A program made the translations under genes and the position numbers. A stretch of 64,000 bases of DNA from Rhodococcus sp. BP22. Its GTDB lineage: Bacteria; Actinomycetota; Actinomycetes; Mycobacteriales; Mycobacteriaceae. Below the pieces are notes generated by a model, which was not told the DNA's origin, ran no database searches, and saw only the letters and a program-made list of their open reading frames with translations. How positions within the stretch are numbered: the first letter of the stretch is position 1; the number at the start of each line of letters is the position of its first letter. This document shows positions 45,786 through 54,865 of the stretch, in pieces. The stretch is taken from contig NZ_JACFTB010000005.1 in assembly GCF_014281965.1 (NCBI RefSeq), positions 62,001-126,000 of the forward strand, written 5' to 3'.

Positions 45786-46364
45786 GTGCTGCTCTCCGAC
45801 CGCGATATCCGTACCGAAGTGTCCACCGGCAACTTGGGGATCGAGCCGTTCGACGACTCGATGGTTCAGCCGTCGAGTGTCGATGTACGCCTCGACAAGC
45901 TCTTCCGCGTGTTCAACAACACCCGGTACACCCATATCGATCCGTCGAAGCAGCAGGACGAGCTGACCACTTTGGTCGAACCCGCCGAGGGCGAGCCGTT
46001 CGTATTGCATCCCGGAGAATTCGTGCTCGGTTCGACGCTCGAGCTGACGACCTTTCCCGACTACCTGGCGGGACGACTCGAAGGCAAGAGCTCGCTCGGT
46101 CGCCTCGGGTTGCTGACGCACTCGACGGCCGGATTCATCGACCCGGGTTTCAGCGGCCACATCACCCTGGAGCTGTCCAACGTTGCGAACCTCCCGATCA
46201 CGCTCTGGCCCGGAATGAAAATCGGCCAGCTGTGTCTGTTCCGGTTGTCCAGCCCGGCCGAGCACCCGTACGGCAGCGCGGCGACCGGCTCGAAGTACCA
46301 GGGGCAACGAGGCCCGACACCGTCGAAGGCGTACCTGAACTTCGTCCAGTCACCGGTCGACTGA
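45786..46364 (+). CDS. dcd: Bifunctional dCTP deaminase/dUTPase Dcd
   Basis: A 192-residue deaminase with MLLSDRDI at the start, the catalytic [20 protein letters not shown] segment with Glu/Ser/Arg, [17 protein letters not shown], and the C-terminal [19 protein letters not shown] lid. It closely resembles the M. tuberculosis enzyme known to convert dCTP directly to dUMP. It supplies dUMP for thymidylate synthesis. It is followed by the CYTH-CHAD gene. Confidence 0.96.
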   Translation: MLLSDRDIRTEVSTGNLGIEPFDDSMVQPSSVDVRLDKLFRVFNNTRYTHIDPSKQQDELTTLVEPAEGEPFVLHPGEFVLGSTLELTTFPDYLAGRLEGKSSLGRLGLLTHSTAGFIDPGFSGHITLELSNVANLPITLWPGMKIGQLCLFRLSSPAEHPYGSAATGSKYQGQRGPTPSKAYLNFVQSPVD

Positions 46365-46391
46365 TCTGCCATGTCCGGCACACTGACGGAC

Positions 46392-47840
46392 ATGGCTTCG
46401 ATACAGACCGAGCGCGAGGACAAATACGACGTCCCCTCGGAATTCTTACTTCCCTCGCTCACCGACCTGATCCCGAAGGGCGGAGCGATCGAGATGTCGG
46501 AGGTGGAGCTGATCAGCAGCTACTTCGACACACCCGATCTCGATCTACTCCGGCGCGGCATCACGTTGCGGCGTCGGCGCGGAGACACCGACACGGGCTG
46601 GCACGTGAAAGTCCCCGCAGACAAGGCACGCACCGAGATCCGGCTGCCACTCGGTAGCGGTGAAGACGCGCAGGTCCCGGCAGAGCTCGCGAGCATGCTC
46701 GCAGGCGTCGCCCTGGGGAAAACGTTGGTCCCCGTTGCCACCCTGACCTCGAAGCGTCGACGGCATGTATTCACTTCCTCGGACGGATCCGTGCTCGCCG
46801 AACTCGCCGACGATTCGGTCGACGTCCAAGCAGAAGGCGTCCCCGACCACCGATGGCGCGAGCTGGAAGTCGAGTTGGGTGCGGCGGGGTCGGAAGCGAC
46901 GTTGAAGCGTTTCGGTAAGGCGCTGCTCACCGCTGGGGCTCAGCGCGGCGCGCACCCGTCGAAGCTGCATCGCGCGTTGGCTGTGAACTTGAAGGAGACT
47001 CAGGTGCCCGAGCTCGGGGTCCTGACGGCATACCTCGACGAGCAGGCGCAAGCCATCTTCGCCGGCGATGTGTACCTGCGTCGGGGACTCGACCCGATCC
47101 ATTCCACGCGCGTTGCGATCCGACGCTACCGGAGCACGCTGCGTGTGTTCGGTGCCTTGTTCGACGAGGACGTGGCTTCGATTCTGGATTCCGAGTTGGC
47201 TTGGTATGCAGGACTTCTCGGTGAGGTCAGGGACAGACAAGTGCTGCGTGCCCGCTTGTCCGACGCGGTGCACGAGCTGCCGCCGGAGCTGGTTCTGGGC
47301 CCGGTTGCCGCGCGCATCGAGAATGATCTGTTGGCCGAACAGGTTCGCCACCGAGGCATCATCGCGACGGAGCTGGACGGGGATCGTTACCGGGCCCTGC
47401 TGACGAGTCTCGGTAACCTCTCGCGCGCATTCCCGGCAGCGGCCGGGGCCGAGGACGTCGACGCCGATGAACTCGATCGACTTGCGCGCAAGTCCGGACA
47501 TAAGGTGCGCAGGCGCGTCGCCGCAGCAGTAGCCGGGGGTGACGACGTAGCACTGCATGGGGCCCGCAAGGCAGGAAAACGTGCCAGGTATGCCGCCGAG
47601 TTGATCTTCCCGATCGTCGGGAAGAAAGACGCGACGGCTCGGATCGAGCGATACAAGGCGGTCCAGGAAGTGCTCGGCGAGCATCAGGACGCGGTCGTCG
47701 CTGCGCAGAAGCTGCTCGACCTCGGACGGAAGGCAGGGGTGACTCCGGGGGAGAACGGCTTTACCTTCGGTGTGCTCTATGCCCAGGAGGTCGCGGCGGC
47801 CGAGGCTGCTCGGGCCGAAGTATCCAAAATTGATGTGTGA
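46392..47840 (+). CDS. CYTH-CHAD domain protein
   Basis: About 482 residues. An N-terminal CYTH (triphosphate tunnel) domain begins TEREDKYDVPSEF, with alternating charged residues and LRRRRGDTDTGW; the C-terminal CHAD helical domain has conserved His (IHSTRVAIRRYRSTL, LHGARKAGKRARYAAEL) that bind polyphosphate. Proteins of this type are linked to inorganic polyphosphate or triphosphates. The ATG at 46392 starts directly at the CYTH fold; an ATG at 46371 is also in frame, 7 bases after dcd. Probably co-transcribed with dcd. Confidence 0.9.
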   Translation: MASIQTEREDKYDVPSEFLLPSLTDLIPKGGAIEMSEVELISSYFDTPDLDLLRRGITLRRRRGDTDTGWHVKVPADKARTEIRLPLGSGEDAQVPAELASMLAGVALGKTLVPVATLTSKRRRHVFTSSDGSVLAELADDSVDVQAEGVPDHRWRELEVELGAAGSEATLKRFGKALLTAGAQRGAHPSKLHRALAVNLKETQVPELGVLTAYLDEQAQAIFAGDVYLRRGLDPIHSTRVAIRRYRSTLRVFGALFDEDVASILDSELAWYAGLLGEVRDRQVLRARLSDAVHELPPELVLGPVAARIENDLLAEQVRHRGIIATELDGDRYRALLTSLGNLSRAFPAAAGAEDVDADELDRLARKSGHKVRRRVAAAVAGGDDVALHGARKAGKRARYAAELIFPIVGKKDATARIERYKAVQEVLGEHQDAVVAAQKLLDLGRKAGVTPGENGFTFGVLYAQEVAAAEAARAEVSKIDV

Positions 47841-47938
47841 ACAGCTAACGAAAAACAGGAAGGCGACTGTATTCTTAGCCACAAAACCTTTCGAGTAATA
47901 GAAATTTTCGGGGTAAACGGGAAGGGGGCAAGTCTGTC

Positions 47939-48871
47939 GTGCGTATAGCTCTCGGAGTGCATGTCAGCACCTTCGAGGTGACGGCTTCCCTGGTAGACGC
48001 AGATCTGCCCGAGCTCGGGCCGGTAGCAACCCGCGTCGTTTCGGTGGAAGCGGTGCCCGACGGTATCGGCCAGGCCGTTGTCACAGCACTGGGATCGACC
48101 AGGATTCAAGCCCTGCAGAGCGGTCTCACGGTCACCGGTGCTGCCGTCGTCTGCGAGAACGCGATGCAGTGCCAGGTCGTCATCGACGCGGTCGCTGCGT
48201 CCGAGGCGCAGCCGCTGATCGTCGTCGACATCTTCGATTCCCACCTCGTAGACGGGCTACCACCCGATGTCGCTGCAGCCCTGCTGGTCGGTGTACTGAA
48301 TCCGGTGAGTACGGCCCGACGTACCGTGGCGTCTTCCGGTACTCGTCGCGGGATCTGGCAGGTCGCTGCGGTCGGAGCCTTGATGTTGGCGGCGCTCGGG
48401 GGAGTCAGCGCGTTGGCGATGACGGTGGATCCTGCGGTGGACAGCAGAACGGTCATCCCCGCAGACTCGGTCGATACGGCGGACACTCCGTACTCGAAGC
48501 CGATTCCGGCTTCAGATCATTCGGTTTCTCCGGCGGAGGTGCCGTCGGAAGCCCCGGATCCTGTGGTGAACCCTGCTGTCCGACCCGAATCCGTCCCGCC
48601 CGTCGGAGTTTCACGACCCTCGGCCGCAAGCGCCGAACGCCCGCGGCCGAATCTTCCGCCGGCCGCGACGATGGCGCCTACCCTCGCGCCCACCCTCGCG
48701 CCCACGACCACGTCGGTGGTCACGCCGACATCGCCCGGGGGCGGCGTCGAACCGACGGACGTGGAACAGCCGCCGGTGGAGACGTCGGTCGAGCCCACCC
48801 CGGAGCCCCCGACCACCACGATCGCGCCCCCATCGACGACGACGGAGGAGCTCGAAACACCTCCGGAGTAG
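47939..48871 (+). CDS. DUF7159-like single-pass membrane protein with Pro/Thr-rich tail
   Basis: A 310-residue protein starting at GTG 47939. The N-terminal 125 residues (ALGVHVSTFEVTASLVD) resemble the first part of the actin-like fold in the gene at 48990. One membrane helix follows at about 142-162 (IWQVAAVGALMLAALGG), then a long low-complexity Pro/Thr/Ser/Glu tail with the repeat PTLAPTLAPT, presumably extracytoplasmic. No catalytic motif is seen. It appears to be half of a two-gene unit with the next gene. Confidence 0.75.
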   Translation: MRIALGVHVSTFEVTASLVDADLPELGPVATRVVSVEAVPDGIGQAVVTALGSTRIQALQSGLTVTGAAVVCENAMQCQVVIDAVAASEAQPLIVVDIFDSHLVDGLPPDVAAALLVGVLNPVSTARRTVASSGTRRGIWQVAAVGALMLAALGGVSALAMTVDPAVDSRTVIPADSVDTADTPYSKPIPASDHSVSPAEVPSEAPDPVVNPAVRPESVPPVGVSRPSAASAERPRPNLPPAATMAPTLAPTLAPTTTSVVTPTSPGGGVEPTDVEQPPVETSVEPTPEPPTTTIAPPSTTTEELETPPE

Positions 48872-48989
48872 CAGCCTGGGTGCCCGAAACATACTCTAAG
48901 AATCTTCAAAGGTATGGAAGCCTACCCACGGACTGATTTCACGGCTATGGTCTCTACATCTGGTCGGTCATAGTGGAGTCGAGGAAGCC

Positions 48990-49946
48990 ATGAAAACGGT
49001 GCTTGGGGTGTCAGTGGGCTCTTCGGCCGCCCGGGCTACAGCTCTCGATACGGCGGACGATTCGGTGCGCTCGGTCAACGTTGCGCGGTTGTTCGAGCCG
49101 TCCGAGCACGTCGCCGCTGCACTCGGCCTGCTGGACTCCATGGCCAAGGTGCAGGATGTGGACGCCGCGGATACCGTTCTCGCTGTCCCGGACGACCCAG
49201 CGAGCAGGCCCCTGACCTCGGCGTACTCGATGCACAAGGCAGATCGATTCATGGTCGTCTCCGAACTCGGCGCTCAGCTGAGGTTCCTGCGCGGCAGCGG
49301 ACAGCTCGAGGGCTTGCGCACGGTCGCACTCTGCGACGTCGGTGCTTCAGGGACCACCGTATCGATCGCTGATCCCGTAACCGGTCAGGTTTTCAGCTCG
49401 GAGCGCACAACTCGATTCGGTGGATCGGTGTGCGACGAGGCGGTGCGCAACTATCTACTCGCCACCTACGGTGCCGACGAACTGGTGTCCGCCTCGGCAC
49501 TGGACAGTCTCGGCGTCGCCATTCGGTTCGCTCGTGAGCAGTTGTCGAGCCTGCGCGTGGCGGAGGTGACCGGACCATTCGTCGGTGGCCCGGTTCGGCT
49601 GTGGCGCAGCTCTTTCGACGACATCGTCGACCGCTCGGTTCGATCGATCGAGGACTGGACTGCCAGTGCCATCGTCGACGCACCGAAATCGGTCAACGCA
49701 CTGGTCATGGTCGGTGGTTGTGCGAATATCCCTTCGCTTCGCCGCGTCTTTCGGCGCGATCTGCGGCTGCCGGTACTCGTGCCCGATATGCCGGAATCAC
49801 TGACCGCGCACGGGGCGGCATTGCTGGCCGCCGATGCATCGCGGGCTCGCTCTCGTCGCCCACTGACGGCAGTGACGCGCATCCCCCCGGTGACGCCGTT
49901 CGAACCGGACAGTTACGACGTCGTTCCCCGGCATCGCACTGCCTGA
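48990..49946 (+). CDS. Hsp70/actin-like fold protein (DUF7159-type)
   Basis: A 318-residue protein with actin/Hsp70-type phosphate loops: VLGVSVGSSAARATAL at the N-terminus, CDVGASGTTVSIAD near residue 115, and the adenosine motif LVMVGGCANIPSLRRVF near residue 240. The substrate-binding domain of Hsp70 is missing. It is likely an ATP-binding protein of the envelope or division type seen in mycolata; a role is not known. It lies 118 bases after its partial paralogue on the same strand. Confidence 0.8.
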   Translation: MKTVLGVSVGSSAARATALDTADDSVRSVNVARLFEPSEHVAAALGLLDSMAKVQDVDAADTVLAVPDDPASRPLTSAYSMHKADRFMVVSELGAQLRFLRGSGQLEGLRTVALCDVGASGTTVSIADPVTGQVFSSERTTRFGGSVCDEAVRNYLLATYGADELVSASALDSLGVAIRFAREQLSSLRVAEVTGPFVGGPVRLWRSSFDDIVDRSVRSIEDWTASAIVDAPKSVNALVMVGGCANIPSLRRVFRRDLRLPVLVPDMPESLTAHGAALLAADASRARSRRPLTAVTRIPPVTPFEPDSYDVVPRHRTA

Positions 49947-50006
49947 CGCCGGCTGTGAACTCCCACAAGGTCGCGGACCTACATGTACTAGCGGCGCTCG
50001 GCCCGG

Positions 50007-50019
50007 TATGTTGCGAGAA
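50007..50019 (+). promoter_or_regulatory. Leaderless -10 element before hadAB
   Basis: A TATGTT hexamer at 50007-50012 ends seven bases before the ATG at 50020, the spacing expected if transcription starts on the start codon. No ribosome site is present. Confidence 0.5.
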
Positions 50020-51069
50020 ATGACTGGAAAAACTTCTGAGAATTTCGATCCAGCGGAGCATGTTCGTGCAATGGTGGGCCTGCACTACCGGGCGAGCGAC
50101 TTCTACGAGGTGGGACGCGAGAAGGTCCGTGAGTACGCTCGCGCAGTTCAGGATTTCAACCAGGTGCACTGGGACTCCGACGCAGCCAAAGCGCTCGGCT
50201 ACCGCGGGTTGGCAGCGCCGCTGACCTTCATCTCCCTGGTCGGCACCCTTGCGCAGCGTCGGTTGCTCGAGAAGATCGCGGTCGGATTCGACCTGGGGCA
50301 GATGCTGCAAACCGATCAGGTCCTCGAATTCCACCAGCCGATCGTCGCTGGCGATCAGCTGTACTGCGACGTCTCCCTCGACTCCTACAAAGAGGTCATG
50401 GGCAAGGACATGATGGTCACCAAGAACATCGTGTCCAACCAGCGCAACGAGCTCGTACAGACCACGTACACGACGCTACTGATCGGCCGCGACGGAGATG
50501 TCGACTCCGGCATCGTCGAGGCAGCGGAGAATCTGGTGATGCACGGCGCTACGCCGTCGACTGCTCGCGAGAACGCCACCACGCACGAGGAAGAGGAGCA
50601 GGTGGAGCATCCACCGCTCGTGCTGGTCGACCATCGCCCGGCGCCTTCGGTGAAGTTCGAGGACGTCACCGTCGGAGATGTGTTGCCAGAAAAGACCTTT
50701 CGCCTCACTCGTGGCGATCTGGTGAACTATGCGGGTGTCGCGGGGGATGCCAACCCGATCCACTGGAGCGATGGGTTCGCCAAACTCGTCGACCTGAAAA
50801 ATGTTCTGGCACATGGCATGTTGACGATGGGTCTCGGCGGCGGTTACATCACGTCATGGTTGGGTGATCCGGGTGCGGTCAAGGACTACACGGTCCGCTT
50901 CACCGCACCCATTCCCGTCGATCCACATCGCGCCGCAGAAATTCTGTTCACGGGCAAGATCAAATCGCTCGACGCGGATAGTCGTACGGCAGTGATCTCG
51001 CTGGGTGCGACCTTCGAGGGCAAGCGCATCTTCGGGCACCGGGCGACGGCCACCGTTCAACTGGCGTGA
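50020..51069 (+). CDS. Fused (3R)-hydroxyacyl-ACP dehydratase HadA/HadB
   Basis: A 349-residue fusion of two hot-dog domains. Residues 1-150 resemble HadA (FYEVGREKVREYARAVQDFN), and residues 210-349 resemble HadB with the hydratase motif YAGVAGDANPIHWSDGFAK holding the catalytic Asp and His, then LAHGMLTMGLGGGY. An acidic linker (THEEEEQVEHP) joins them. In mycobacteria HadA and HadB are separate subunits of the FAS-II mycolate dehydratase. The ATG at 50020 sits seven bases after TATGTT, suggesting leaderless expression; an in-frame ATG at 50008 is less likely. Confidence 0.9.
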   Translation: MTGKTSENFDPAEHVRAMVGLHYRASDFYEVGREKVREYARAVQDFNQVHWDSDAAKALGYRGLAAPLTFISLVGTLAQRRLLEKIAVGFDLGQMLQTDQVLEFHQPIVAGDQLYCDVSLDSYKEVMGKDMMVTKNIVSNQRNELVQTTYTTLLIGRDGDVDSGIVEAAENLVMHGATPSTARENATTHEEEEQVEHPPLVLVDHRPAPSVKFEDVTVGDVLPEKTFRLTRGDLVNYAGVAGDANPIHWSDGFAKLVDLKNVLAHGMLTMGLGGGYITSWLGDPGAVKDYTVRFTAPIPVDPHRAAEILFTGKIKSLDADSRTAVISLGATFEGKRIFGHRATATVQLA

Positions 51070-51187
51070 GGTGAAACTTGTGCGGCCGGGCGGTACCTCC
51101 CCGGCCGCACAAGCAACGTCACCAGCAGAAAGCCCGCTCCGGGCCACCCCCCCGTTTGTGAACCGTCGATCCGGGCATCTACCCGTT

Positions 51188-51937
51188 ATGAAGGTCGGGG
51201 TAATAGTCAGCGCCATTGCGGCGGTCATCGGCTCGTTCATCGGCTCGGGTGCATGGATCGGCACTCCCATCGCGGAGGCCGCAGGCGGTGCGCTCAGCGC
51301 CACGTCGACGCTCGTCGCGCCTGCTGGGACTGCATTTTCGATCTGGACGGTCATCTACTTCGGATTCTTCGCGTACGCGGTGTGGCAGGCGCTGCCCGGG
51401 CGAAGCGAGCGCCACCAGCCCCTCCGACTGCCGATTGCGGTATCCATGCTGCTCAACGCCGCATGGATCCTGACCATTCAGGTGGGATTGCTGTGGCTGA
51501 GCGTGTTCGTCATCGCAGCGCTACTCGCGGTCCTCGCCCGCGTGTTCGTCCTCCTCCAGAAGCAGCGCCCCGAGAACCGGCTCGACGCGGTGATCACCGA
51601 CGGAACGATGGGCCTCTACCTCGGCTGGGTATGCGTGGCGACCATCGCGAACGTGACGGCGTGGCTCGTCGATCTCGGCGTGACCGGCGGTGCGACCTTT
51701 TGGGCAGCGGCCGTCCTGGTCGTTGCCGCGTTGGTGGCCGTCGGGTTGGCTACGTACTCTTCGGGTGCTCTCGCACCGGCTATGGGGATCGTCTGGGGAT
51801 TGATGTGGATTGCGCAGGGCAGGCTCGCGGGCGACCTCATCGATGCCACCGTCGGATGGACTGCAGCGATCGCAGCATTGGTGGTGGGAATCTACACCGC
51901 CGTTATCAGGAGCCCTGCGCCGCGCATCGCCTCATAA
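51188..51937 (+). CDS. TspO/MBR-like (tryptophan-rich sensory protein) membrane protein
   Basis: A 249-residue protein with about six to seven hydrophobic helices and Trp-rich loops, including AFSIWTVIYFGFFAYAVWQ and LNAAWILTIQ. This pattern fits the tryptophan-rich sensory/TspO-related family, though it is longer than TspO (about 160 residues) and lacks a proven ligand. Its start at ATG 51188 follows 118 bases of intergenic sequence. Function is not known from sequence. Confidence 0.6.
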   Translation: MKVGVIVSAIAAVIGSFIGSGAWIGTPIAEAAGGALSATSTLVAPAGTAFSIWTVIYFGFFAYAVWQALPGRSERHQPLRLPIAVSMLLNAAWILTIQVGLLWLSVFVIAALLAVLARVFVLLQKQRPENRLDAVITDGTMGLYLGWVCVATIANVTAWLVDLGVTGGATFWAAAVLVVAALVAVGLATYSSGALAPAMGIVWGLMWIAQGRLAGDLIDATVGWTAAIAALVVGIYTAVIRSPAPRIAS

Positions 51938-51957
51938 ATGCTGCTGCGCAGCAGTAT

Positions 51958-52686
51958 CTAAGAAGCGAGGGCTTTAGACCGCCAGGCCGGGACTTTCCCG
52001 GTGGCGGCTATCTCGGCCGCGACGTCCCGCAGCTTGCGGTTGGTGTGCGAGGAGGCCACGACCAGCATGTCGAACGCGGCGTCCCGGGTGAGCTTGTACC
52101 GGCTCATCACTATCCCGATGGCAATGCCGATTTCGCGGTTGGTGTCCACCGCCATCGACAGTTGATCGTTGCGGTCGTCTGCCCCGGCACTCTTCAGTGC
52201 CACTGCGGCATGGTCGGCGTAGATGGAGCAGTCGTAGAGGATCTCGTCGGTGAAGAAGTCCTTATGGGCGCTGTAGAAGCCCATGACACCCAACTCGACG
52301 CCGCCGAGGATCAGATAGAAGCTTGCGGTCGACCGGATCGACGTCTGCTCGGTCATCAGCTCTCGATACTGCACCCACCGCGGATCGTTCTCCACGTCGT
52401 TGTTCACGATGGTTCCCTTGGTGGCGAGTACGGCTTTGGTGGCGGACTGGCCCGTGCGATCGGCGATCTTTGCGGCCTCGGCAATCGTTCGTTGATTGCT
52501 GGCCGCAATGATCCGTACCCGACCGTTGTCGCGGAGGGTGGTCACCGCAGCGCCACTGCAGCCCAAGGTCGTGACCGCGAGGTCGGCGACGCGCTGTGCC
52601 GTCGGGCCTGCTCCGGGGTGTTGCGCCAGGTCCCAGGACAGCGACGCAAATCGGTATCCGGCGTGTTCCGAATCGATGGTGTTCAT
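51958..52686 (-). CDS. GAF-ANTAR domain transcription antitermination regulator
   Basis: A 242-residue protein: GAF sensor domain at about 15-160 (VTTLGCSGAAVTTL, then ASFYLILGGVELGVMGFYS) and a C-terminal ANTAR RNA-binding domain (REIGIAIGIVMSRYKLTRDA, then SSHTNRKLRDVAAEI). ANTAR proteins bind two-hexaloop RNA to prevent termination. The ATG at 52686 follows GGGAGG; a much longer upstream frame is a shadow. Its targets are not visible nearby. Confidence 0.9.
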   Translation of the reverse strand: MNTIDSEHAGYRFASLSWDLAQHPGAGPTAQRVADLAVTTLGCSGAAVTTLRDNGRVRIIAASNQRTIAEAAKIADRTGQSATKAVLATKGTIVNNDVENDPRWVQYRELMTEQTSIRSTASFYLILGGVELGVMGFYSAHKDFFTDEILYDCSIYADHAAVALKSAGADDRNDQLSMAVDTNREIGIAIGIVMSRYKLTRDAAFDMLVVASSHTNRKLRDVAAEIAATGKVPAWRSKALAS

Positions 52687-53792
52687 GTCCAGCCGCCTCC
52701 CTGATACATCAGAACGTCCCTCGCTCTGCCGGTGACAAACCTCGCGAACTTCGCGCAACACATTCTGCCATCGAGTCGAGCGGAAGACGACACGAACAGG
52801 ACTATAAAGACAGTTACCCCGCTGGTCGACGCCAGGGTCAGTCAGTTGCAGATGACAACAGCACGGAATATAAGGAGACCATGTAGGCCAGGGGGCAGTC
52901 GGAGACGCGCGGTACGAGGCGGTGCACCGCGGGGACCGGCGGATCGCACCGATCACCTGTTGCTCGCACTCCTGCAGGACGAGTCGTTCAGTCGGGTCGC
53001 CGGTGTGGACACCGTTGTTCAGCCCAGGCTCGGCAAGCACACGTCGATCACTGTGGGCGCCAAAACAGTGATCACGCAATCTCTCTCCAACACTGCAGCG
53101 GACAAAGCGCGACACATTGACTCGCGACACCCGATGCTCGCCCTACTCGACCGGTGGCTGTCCTCTTCACGGAACTTGTCGTCGACCGGAGCGCAGTGAG
53201 CGATCGGCACTGACCGGTTGCACTTGCCCCGATCACTACAGATCGTCGAGCCAGTCGAAGATGTGCTCGTCGGTGAGTTGGCGCGGTGCGGGCAAGCAGT
53301 GAAGGAGGGTGATTTACGCTTGATCATCGAATTGCGCTGTGCAGCAGTAGGGTAACGGCTTCACTTTCGATAGATCGAAATGTGTACTTGCTCATGGGCT
53401 TCATTCACGAGGCGGGCGATCAACGTGTCGAACGATTCTAGTCGACCCTTGCTTCACCTGCAGGGAGCCGGAACAGTGCTCACGGGTAGCGGCCTCTTCG
53501 GACCGGGGAATTCGGTCGGTGTGTGTCACCGATCATACGCCCGTATTGGAATGAACCGAATCTCGCCTGTGTTGGTAGTACGTTGATGGACAAAGAGTTT
53601 CGCCGGACGATTGCATCCGTGCCGGATCTCTCGAACTTTCGATGCTCGACCTCGAATCGAGAATCTGGCGTATGTTGAGAGGTGGCCGAACTCCGCAGGA
53701 GGGCTAGCGCGTGCGCCACACCCTCTCCAGCGGTGAATCTGTGACCTCGTTTCGGTGAACGATGACAAATGAACTGCAGAGGAGACCATCAG
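52687..53792. other. Gene-poor segment with relic sequences
   Basis: About 1.1 kb without an intact gene between the ANTAR regulator and the 3-hydroxyacyl-CoA dehydrogenase. It contains the frameshifted Clp-N relic (52885-53199) and, on the minus strand, a 25-residue open stretch ending near 53236 (PRQLTDEHIFDWLDDL) with no start. The remaining part, 53240-53790, shows nothing recognisable. Confidence 0.6.
52885..53199 (+). pseudogene. Frameshifted Clp N-terminal domain relic
   Basis: Two adjacent frames together spell a Clp_N repeat: ARYEAVHRGDRRIA in one frame runs into TDHLLLALLQDESFSRVAG in the next. Restoring one base near 52947-52955 would join them (RRI-x-TDHLLLALL is the family pattern). 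The downstream sequence keeps no family similarity. There is no ATG or ribosome site before it. It is therefore a decayed ClpC/Clp-N domain fragment. Confidence 0.55.
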
Positions 53793-54653
53793 ATGACCGA
53801 CATCACCAACGTGACGGTATTGGGAACAGGCGTTCTAGGTTCGCAGATCGCGTATCAGACTGCGTACCATGGATTTTCGGTAGTCGCATATGACATCGAC
53901 GATGCGGCGCTGGACAAGGCGAAGGTGCAGTTCGACAAGCTGGTCAAGGTGTACACGCAGCAGGTCGAAGGTGCGGCCGACGGCAAGGCAGCGGCCGCGC
54001 TGGAGCGGATCACTCTGTCGTCGAACCTGAAGGAAGCTGTACAGGCCGCAGACCTGGTCATCGAGGCCGTTCCCGAGAATCTGGACATCAAGCGCGATAC
54101 CTACACCAAGATCGGCGGTTTCGCCCCCGAGCACACGATCTTTGCGACGAACTCTTCGACGCTGCTTCCCAGCGACTTCATGGACTCCACCGGTCGACCG
54201 GAGAAGTTCCTCGCGCTGCACTTCGCCAACCAGATCTGGGTCCGCAACACCGCCGAGGTGATGGGCACGTCGAAGACCGACCCGGCTGTGTACCGGACGG
54301 TCGTCGACTTCGCATCCGCGATCGGCATGGTCCCGATCGAGCTGAAGAAGGAACAGCCCGGCTACTTGCTCAATTCCCTCCTCGTACCGTTCCTCGACGC
54401 GGCGGGACTCCTCCTCGTCGACGGAGTCGCCGATCCGGAAATGATCGACAAGACGTGGCGCATCGCCACCGGCGCGCCGCTCGGCCCATGCCAGATCTAC
54501 GACATCATCGGACTCACTACGCCGTACAACATCGCCTCTCAGGGCAACGAAGACCAGCGACGGTTGGCTGCTTTCCTGAAGGAGAACTACATCGACAAGG
54601 GAAAGCTGGGCATCTCCACCGGGGAAGGCCTGTACAAGTACCCGAAGAACTGA
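53793..54653 (+). CDS. 3-hydroxyacyl-CoA dehydrogenase (3-hydroxybutyryl-CoA type)
   Basis: A 286-residue dehydrogenase: NAD-binding VLGTGVLGSQIAYQTAYHG at the N-terminus, VIEAVPENLDIK with the conserved Glu, FATNSSTLLPSDF, and the catalytic His in ALHFANQIW. The C-terminal domain has QPGYLLNSLLVPFLDAAG. It oxidises 3-hydroxyacyl-CoA with NAD in beta-oxidation or works in reverse in butyrate-type metabolism. The ATG at 53793 has GAGGAGA upstream. It stands alone, convergent with lsr2. Confidence 0.93.
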   Translation: MTDITNVTVLGTGVLGSQIAYQTAYHGFSVVAYDIDDAALDKAKVQFDKLVKVYTQQVEGAADGKAAAALERITLSSNLKEAVQAADLVIEAVPENLDIKRDTYTKIGGFAPEHTIFATNSSTLLPSDFMDSTGRPEKFLALHFANQIWVRNTAEVMGTSKTDPAVYRTVVDFASAIGMVPIELKKEQPGYLLNSLLVPFLDAAGLLLVDGVADPEMIDKTWRIATGAPLGPCQIYDIIGLTTPYNIASQGNEDQRRLAAFLKENYIDKGKLGISTGEGLYKYPKN

Positions 54654-54825
54654 CCTGCTTCGCGCGGCCGGGCCCCTGGTCGCTTGAATGGCGCCCTGAA
54701 GCTATCTGATCGTATGAATGGACCATTGAAGCGGTGGGGGCGGGGTTAGCACACAAATACCGAACAATTTCCGCGAACAGTGACAGCCGGAATCGATAAT
54801 CTTCGGCGTTCTATGCCGATTCGAG

Positions 54826-54857
54826 GCGCCTGGCTGACCGGTAGGCAGGCCAGGCGC
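54826..54857. terminator. Hairpin terminator between hbd-like gene and lsr2
   Basis: A perfect 9-bp stem GCGCCTGGC/GCCAGGCGC with a 14-base loop, just after the lsr2 stop. Confidence 0.65.
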
Positions 54858-54865
54858 GTCGGAAT

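Noticed and set aside
46545..47882. A 445-codon minus-strand frame opposite the CYTH-CHAD gene
   Set aside because: Shadow frame; the CYTH and CHAD motifs are on the plus strand.
51958..53130. A longer 390-residue start for the GAF-ANTAR gene
   Set aside because: The extra N-terminus is Arg/Cys-rich without similarity; the ATG at 52686 has a ribosome site and begins the normal domain.
53236..53312. Minus-strand remnant with PRQLTDEHIFDWLDDL
   Set aside because: Only about 25 residues between stops and no start codon, so no gene is claimed; noted as a possible relic.
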